NCBI GenBank assembly: GCA_965220425.1
Contig: OZ244830.1
Location: 4,836,001-4,900,000 of the forward strand
DNA from: Azophilus sp965220425
Lineage (GTDB): Bacteria > Pseudomonadota > Gammaproteobacteria > Pseudomonadales > Azotimanducaceae
Length of the DNA stretch: 64,000 nucleotides
Direction of reading: 5' to 3'
A program made the translations under genes and the position numbers. Of the stretch, positions 63,414-64,000 are shown piece by piece; position 1 is the first letter of the stretch, and each line of letters begins with the position of its first letter. The notes below the pieces were generated by a model. That model did not search any database. It saw only the letters and a program-made list of their open reading frames with translations, and had not been told where the DNA came from.

Positions 63414-64000
63414 ATGCAGGCCAGCGCCAAAGTCGTATTCACCCCTTCCGGCCGGCGTGGAAGCTTCCCGTTCGGTACACCGGTACTGGAGGCCGCTCGG
63501 GAACTGGGTGTCGATATCGCCTCGATCTGCGGCGGCAGGGGCCTCTGCGGCCGCTGCCAGATCCTTTGCAGCGAGGGCGACTTTCCGAAGCACGGCATAG
63601 TCTCCCGGAATGAGCATCTCTCGCCTTTTACCGCCACCGAACGGGAATTCGGCAATCGACGCAAACCCCTGGCGCCGGGACGGCGCCTGAGCTGTCAAGC
63701 CACCGTGCAGGGCGACCTGGTCATCGATGTCCCGCCGGAAAGCCAGATCCACCGCCAGGTAGTCCGCAAGGAGGCCGACCGGCGAACGATCGAACTTGAC
63801 CCGGTCGTCCGCCTTTACTTCATCGAAGTGGAGGAGGCCCTGCTGCATGACGCCAGGAGCGACCTCACCCGGCTCCAGGAGGCACTGAACGAGCAATGGA
63901 ATCTCACGGGTCTGTCCTGTAGTACACAAGTGCTGACCGGTCTGCAGCCAGCGCTGCGGGAGGGCAAGTGGTCCGTCACCGTGGCCGTGCACCGGGACCG
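63414..64000 (+). CDS. RamA-like corrinoid activation protein, N-terminal part
   Basis: The visible 195 codons run off the window. They hold a plant-type ferredoxin domain with Cys39, Cys45, Cys48 and Cys94 (ASICGGRGLCGRCQ and RRLSCQATV), followed by the start of the linker typical of ASKHA-domain (DUF4445) proteins. RamA-type proteins reduce Co(II) corrinoid back to Co(I) using ATP and low-potential electrons. Here it is expected to keep the corrinoid protein active. ATG 63414 is chosen for the match to the family start. Confidence 0.85.
   Translation, partial: MQASAKVVFTPSGRRGSFPFGTPVLEAARELGVDIASICGGRGLCGRCQILCSEGDFPKHGIVSRNEHLSPFTATEREFGNRRKPLAPGRRLSCQATVQGDLVIDVPPESQIHRQVVRKEADRRTIELDPVVRLYFIEVEEALLHDARSDLTRLQEALNEQWNLTGLSCSTQVLTGLQPALREGKWSVTVAVHRD

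Noticed and set aside
1..64000. tRNA, rRNA, CRISPR array or known riboswitch
   Set aside because: No regular repeat-spacer pattern, tRNA-like arm set, rRNA sequence or cobalamin/glycine riboswitch core was recognised by eye; a covariance search would be decisive.

Overview
The window looks like chromosome from a GC-rich, respiring proteobacterium, most likely an uncultured marine or host-associated gammaproteobacterium. That placement is inference from a TonB-dependent receptor, a complete soxBDAG set, a GlxA/AraC-type regulator, TPR-sulfotransferases with a 2-oxoglutarate hydroxylase, and a heavy load of toxin-antitoxin pairs, small inverted-repeat elements and gene remnants. No rRNA, tRNA or CRISPR array was seen.

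Layout. 0-9.5 kb: a partial unknown gene, a MITE-like element, a BI-1 membrane protein, gpsA, a lipoprotein, a VOC protein, a glucokinase remnant, then an alanine block (class III aminotransferase, alanine dehydrogenase, divergent Lrp regulator, alanine racemase). 9.6-20.2 kb: formate-tetrahydrofolate ligase divergent from a GlxA/AraC regulator, a pyrrolysine-free MttB-family methyltransferase, its corrinoid protein, and two dimethylglycine/sarcosine dehydrogenase-like flavoproteins. 20.5-31.6 kb: a TonB receptor, two TPR-sulfotransferases (one a chimera) and an Asp/Asn hydroxylase, interrupted by remnants of a HEPN protein, an IS3 transposase and a SNF2 helicase. 31.7-35.1 kb: an AAA/DUF4143 ATPase, an IS6 remnant and an Xre-RES toxin pair. 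35.3-45.8 kb: a luciferase-like monooxygenase, a BKACE-type cleavage enzyme, L-carnitine dehydrogenase, acyl-CoA dehydrogenase, NDP-forming acyl-CoA synthetase and a CaiD-like hydratase, split by a DUF429-DUF433/DUF5615 insertion. 46-48.1 kb: a CopG-PIN pair separated by a second MITE copy, a YHS protein and an unrelated MITE. 48.1-57.8 kb (minus strand): a third dimethylglycine dehydrogenase-like protein, fused remnants of a GFA gene and sdaA, soxBDAG, and gamma-butyrobetaine hydroxylase. 58.2-64 kb (plus strand): a second MttB-family protein, DUF1638, a virulence-factor-domain protein, MetV-like and MetF proteins, a methyl-THF:corrinoid methyltransferase and the start of a RamA-like corrinoid activase.

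How the genes fit. The recognised families spell a path from gamma-butyrobetaine to carnitine (hydroxylase), dehydrocarnitine (dehydrogenase) and glycine betaine plus acetoacetyl-CoA (BKACE). Betaine would then lose one methyl through MttB/corrinoid/methyl-THF chemistry and the next two as methylene-THF through the flavoproteins and SoxBDAG. MetF/MetV and formate-THF ligase would collect the one-carbon units. Anaerobic-type corrinoid demethylation thus sits beside oxygen-using demethylation. Pairs of direct repeats spaced 21 bp (half-site near TGTCGCAT) occur in four intergenic regions of this gene set and may be the operator of the GlxA/AraC regulator at 11473-12423; that link is inference.
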